Part shown: piece after piece, positions 61,583 through 64,000 of the stretch
Numbering within the stretch: position 1 is the stretch's first letter
Layout of the letters: each line of letters begins with the position of its first letter
DNA from: Leucobacter aridicollis
GTDB lineage: Bacteria; Actinomycetota; Actinomycetes; Actinomycetales; Microbacteriaceae
DNA: 64,000 nucleotides
Assembly: GCF_024399335.1 (NCBI RefSeq)
Contig: NZ_CP075339.1
Location: 3,348,001 to 3,412,000 of the forward strand
Direction: 5' to 3'
The notes under the pieces: model-generated
The model's database searches: none
Told to the model about the DNA's origin: nothing
The model's input: the letters and a program-made list of their open reading frames with translations, nothing else
Translations under genes and position numbers: made by a program

Positions 61583-63184
61583 CTACCTGCAGGTCGCACC
61601 CGATTCGGGAACCGCACCATCGACAAAGTAGCTCTCGACAATGTCGTTCACGCATCCGCTCTGCCCGTACGCGGTGTGCCCCTCGCCTTCAAACCTAACG
61701 AGCACGCCGCTCTCGAGCTGCTCGGCAAGCGCCTCGGCCCAGCGATACGGGGTCGCAGGATCGCCGGTTGTTCCAATCACCAGGATGGGATCGGCGCCCT
61801 CGGCGCGCACCGCCATGCGTTCCTGCACCCCCTTCACGGGCCACCCCGCGCATGAGACGTCGCCGAAGCCCTGGAACTTGCCGATTGTCGGCGCGATCTG
61901 CTCGAGCTCGGCCGCCTCCTCACGCATTCGCTCAGGGTCAACTGAGTTCGGATAGTCGAGGCAGTTAATCGCCTGGAACGCCTCCGTGGAGTTGTCGAGA
62001 TACTCGCCGTCGAGCCTGCCGTAGTAGGAGTCGGCGAGCGAGAATGCGATATCAGCGTTGCCGTCGGCCACGTTCGCGAAGAGCGAGTTGAGGTAGCCCC
62101 AGTTCGACTCCGAATAGAGCGGGGTGATGATTGCTGTCAGCATCGTTGACGCTGTAAGCGTGCGCCCGTCGGAAGCGACGAGCGGCTGCTTGTCTACATC
62201 GTCGAGCATGTCACCGATCTGTGCCATCGCCTCGTCGACAGTGCCAGTCAAGGGGCACTCCTTGCCGGCGAGGCACGCCTCAACGTAGCTCCGAAGCGCG
62301 AGCTCAAACCCGCGGGTCTGCTCGCGTACAACGTCGGCCTCGCTCGCCGTCGGGTCGAGCACGCCGTCGAGCACGAGCCTGCCGACCTTCTCCGGGTACA
62401 TCTCTGCGTAGCGCGCGCCAATATGGGTCCCGTATGAGTACCCGAGGTAGTTCAGCTGCGCATCGCCCTGGATCTCGCGCAGCATGTCGAGATCGCGCAC
62501 TGTCGAGATTGTGTCGACGTGACCGAGCAGCTCACCCGTGTTCTTCAGGCAGGCCTCTCCGAACTCGCGAGAGGAGGCCTCGGCTTCCTCAATCCACTTC
62601 GCGCTCCCGCGCTCGGCCGTGCTGTCGCTGACCCCGAACAGATACTCGTCCATTTCTTTGGCGCTCAGGCACGTCACCGGACTCGAGGCTCCGACGCCCC
62701 GCGGGTCCCACCCAACGACGTCGAAGCTGCGCTGCAGTGGTGCGCCGGCTGCCGAATCTAGGGCATTTCGCACGAAGTCAGCGCCAGAGGCGCCAGGGCC
62801 GCCAGGATTCACAAACAGCGTTCCGAGCGAGTCGCCACCCGTGGCGGGGTGCTTCACCATCCGCAGCCGGATCGTCTCGCCCTCGGGCTCATCCCAGTCG
62901 AGCGGCGCGCGAACATCGGCACACTCAAAGCCGTCGCCACAGTCGGTCCACTTCGGCACCTGCTCCCCAAACGCCCCGCCCACGGGCTGGGCGGGAAGCT
63001 CGAGTTCGACCTCCGTTGGCCGCTGCACGGTGGGCTGGAACAACTGCCACACGCCTGTCAGCGACACGACGAGACCGACGATCACCAGCACGACACCGAT
63101 GACAAGCACCCAGCGTTTCCACGGTGACCGCCGCCTGCTGCTTTCCTGGTCGTCTGGCCACGGGGCAAGTTCTGGCGCGCTCAC
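61583..63184 (-). CDS. Alpha/beta hydrolase with TAP-like C-terminus, membrane-anchored
   Basis: This 533-residue protein has one N-terminal span (about 25-47), then an alpha/beta-hydrolase fold with oxyanion stretch NPGGPGASG and nucleophile motif GYSYG, and a TAP-like C-terminal domain ending GHTAYGQSGCVNDIVESYF with the catalytic histidine. Such enzymes are extracytoplasmic tripeptidyl aminopeptidases, proteases or esterases of actinobacteria. GTG start overlaps the holB stop by 4 bases, so it is transcribed after holB. Confidence 0.9.
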   Translation of the reverse strand: MSAPELAPWPDDQESSRRRSPWKRWVLVIGVVLVIVGLVVSLTGVWQLFQPTVQRPTEVELELPAQPVGGAFGEQVPKWTDCGDGFECADVRAPLDWDEPEGETIRLRMVKHPATGGDSLGTLFVNPGGPGASGADFVRNALDSAAGAPLQRSFDVVGWDPRGVGASSPVTCLSAKEMDEYLFGVSDSTAERGSAKWIEEAEASSREFGEACLKNTGELLGHVDTISTVRDLDMLREIQGDAQLNYLGYSYGTHIGARYAEMYPEKVGRLVLDGVLDPTASEADVVREQTRGFELALRSYVEACLAGKECPLTGTVDEAMAQIGDMLDDVDKQPLVASDGRTLTASTMLTAIITPLYSESNWGYLNSLFANVADGNADIAFSLADSYYGRLDGEYLDNSTEAFQAINCLDYPNSVDPERMREEAAELEQIAPTIGKFQGFGDVSCAGWPVKGVQERMAVRAEGADPILVIGTTGDPATPYRWAEALAEQLESGVLVRFEGEGHTAYGQSGCVNDIVESYFVDGAVPESGATCR

Positions 63185-64000
63185 GATTTCAACACCTTGT
63201 TGTCAGCCATCACAATCCGCGCAAACAGCGCCTCAAGAACCAGTCCGGGAGTGATGGCACGGCTGAGCCGCTCACGCGCCTCCTCTGTCGCCGACACCAC
63301 GGCGAGCGCCTGCTCAGGGCTCCATCGCTCGGCCAGATCGCGAATCGCGGCGCCCGATTCGGCGTTCACGAGCTGCGGCAGCCCAGCAGCCGACCCGGCG
63401 TCTTCCCCGCCGTCAGCGGACTCGCCAACAGCGCCCAGTGTGGAGAGCAAGACGTCGCGGTAGAGCGACAGCAGGTCGGTCAGGATCCGATCAATGCCAT
63501 CACGCAGGCTCCGCTTCCGACGCCGCTCCTGGTCTTCCTCGAGCGCTTTCATCTGTGAGCGAAGCTTCGGCGGGATCGCAGCGCCCGGAGCGATGCCGAG
63601 GTTGCGCATCGCGTCCTCCCGCTCGCTCGCATCGAGCTGCTCGGTCATCGCGTCGGCGTCTGCCTGAGCGATCGTCACAAGCGAGGCTGCGACGGCCATG
63701 GCATCGCCCAGCGTGTGTGCAGTCAACGCCCCGGTAATCGATCGCTCGCGCCGGTTCATCGATTCGGGATCGCTCGCGAGCCGTCGCGCCATACCGATGT
63801 GGCTCTGCGCAAGCCTGGCGGCCCGCTCCGCGAGAGCAGGCTCAACGCCATCACGTTCGATAAGCAGTCTCGTCACATCTGCGACGCTTGGAGTCACGAG
63901 GCGAACTGAGCGCGTGCGTGAGCGGATGGTCGGCAGCAGGTCTGCTTCGCTGGGAGCGCACAGCACCCAGATAGTGCGCTCGGGCGGCTCCTCGATTGCC
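63181..64000 (-). CDS. holB: DNA polymerase III delta' subunit (5' end outside window)
   Basis: The visible C-terminal 272 residues read through to the window edge without a start codon context. EEPPERTIWVLCAPSEADLL followed by PTIRSRTR is the sensor-2-side signature of clamp-loader delta' and gamma/tau AAA+ subunits, and the rest matches the delta' C-terminal region, including a poorly conserved helical end. It belongs to the replication clamp loader. The Walker region lies beyond base 64000. It overlaps the downstream hydrolase gene by 4 bases. Confidence 0.85.
   Translation of the reverse strand, partial: AIEEPPERTIWVLCAPSEADLLPTIRSRTRSVRLVTPSVADVTRLLIERDGVEPALAERAARLAQSHIGMARRLASDPESMNRRERSITGALTAHTLGDAMAVAASLVTIAQADADAMTEQLDASEREDAMRNLGIAPGAAIPPKLRSQMKALEEDQERRRKRSLRDGIDRILTDLLSLYRDVLLSTLGAVGESADGGEDAGSAAGLPQLVNAESGAAIRDLAERWSPEQALAVVSATEEARERLSRAITPGLVLEALFARIVMADNKVLKS

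Overview
This 64 kb window is high-GC actinobacterial chromosome. The GC-rich codon usage, frequent GTG and TTG starts, 4-bp stop/start overlaps, a fused PutA, a MoxR-DUF58-transglutaminase-like operon next to a PknB-type kinase, and the absence of phage or IS genes fit Microbacteriaceae. A Leucobacter-like genome is my best guess, made from gene content and not from a search. No intergenic stretch exceeds about 300 bases. I found no CRISPR array, insertion sequence or rRNA.

Layout. (1) 1-1542: the left edge cuts a GalB-like member of the PIG-L/LmbE superfamily, divergent from an FCD-type GntR regulator with a perfect palindrome between them. (2) 1632-11765: an EEP-family phosphoesterase, then a proline block made of a LysR regulator, putA, putP, a proline racemase-superfamily enzyme, an FCD GntR regulator and a prolidase-like amidohydrolase. 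(3) 11863-23527: a hydantoinase/oxoprolinase island. One operon (ABM-domain protein, CUT2-type ABC importer, HyuA, HyuB) is divergent from another (degenerate HyuA-like protein, DUF917 protein, PucR regulator), with direct repeats in the shared promoter. (4) 23675-30512: a trans-4-hydroxyproline-type catabolic operon containing a DHDPS-family deaminase, an epimerase, an OCD/mu-crystallin reductase, an FCD GntR regulator and a three-subunit flavin/Fe-S dehydrogenase. (5) 30509-31054: a ClbS/DfsB-like protein.

(6) 31200-39337: an amino-sugar block. An RpiR regulator sits between an operon (tandem-GNAT protein, PIG-L deacetylase, CUT1 ABC importer) and a divergent BadF-type kinase with MurQ. This looks like uptake and breakdown of an N-acetylmuramic-acid-like or related amino sugar without a PTS. 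(7) 39412-44283: a Liv-type branched-chain amino acid ABC importer. (8) 44469-59867: an eight-gene operon on the minus strand joining a membrane Ser/Thr kinase, a 1984-residue Ig-like surface protein, MoxR ATPase, DUF58, a transglutaminase-like membrane protein lacking its Cys and His, a PP2C phosphatase, a one-span membrane protein and an FHA protein. (9) 60045-64000: rplA and rplK, tRNA-Thr(CGT), a TAP-type secreted hydrolase and the 3' part of holB.

Regions 2 and 4 share a logic: each couples a proline racemase-superfamily enzyme to a similar FCD GntR regulator and feeds imino acids toward glutamate or 2-oxoglutarate. Regions 3 and 8 hold the least explained gene sets and are the best candidates for undescribed systems.
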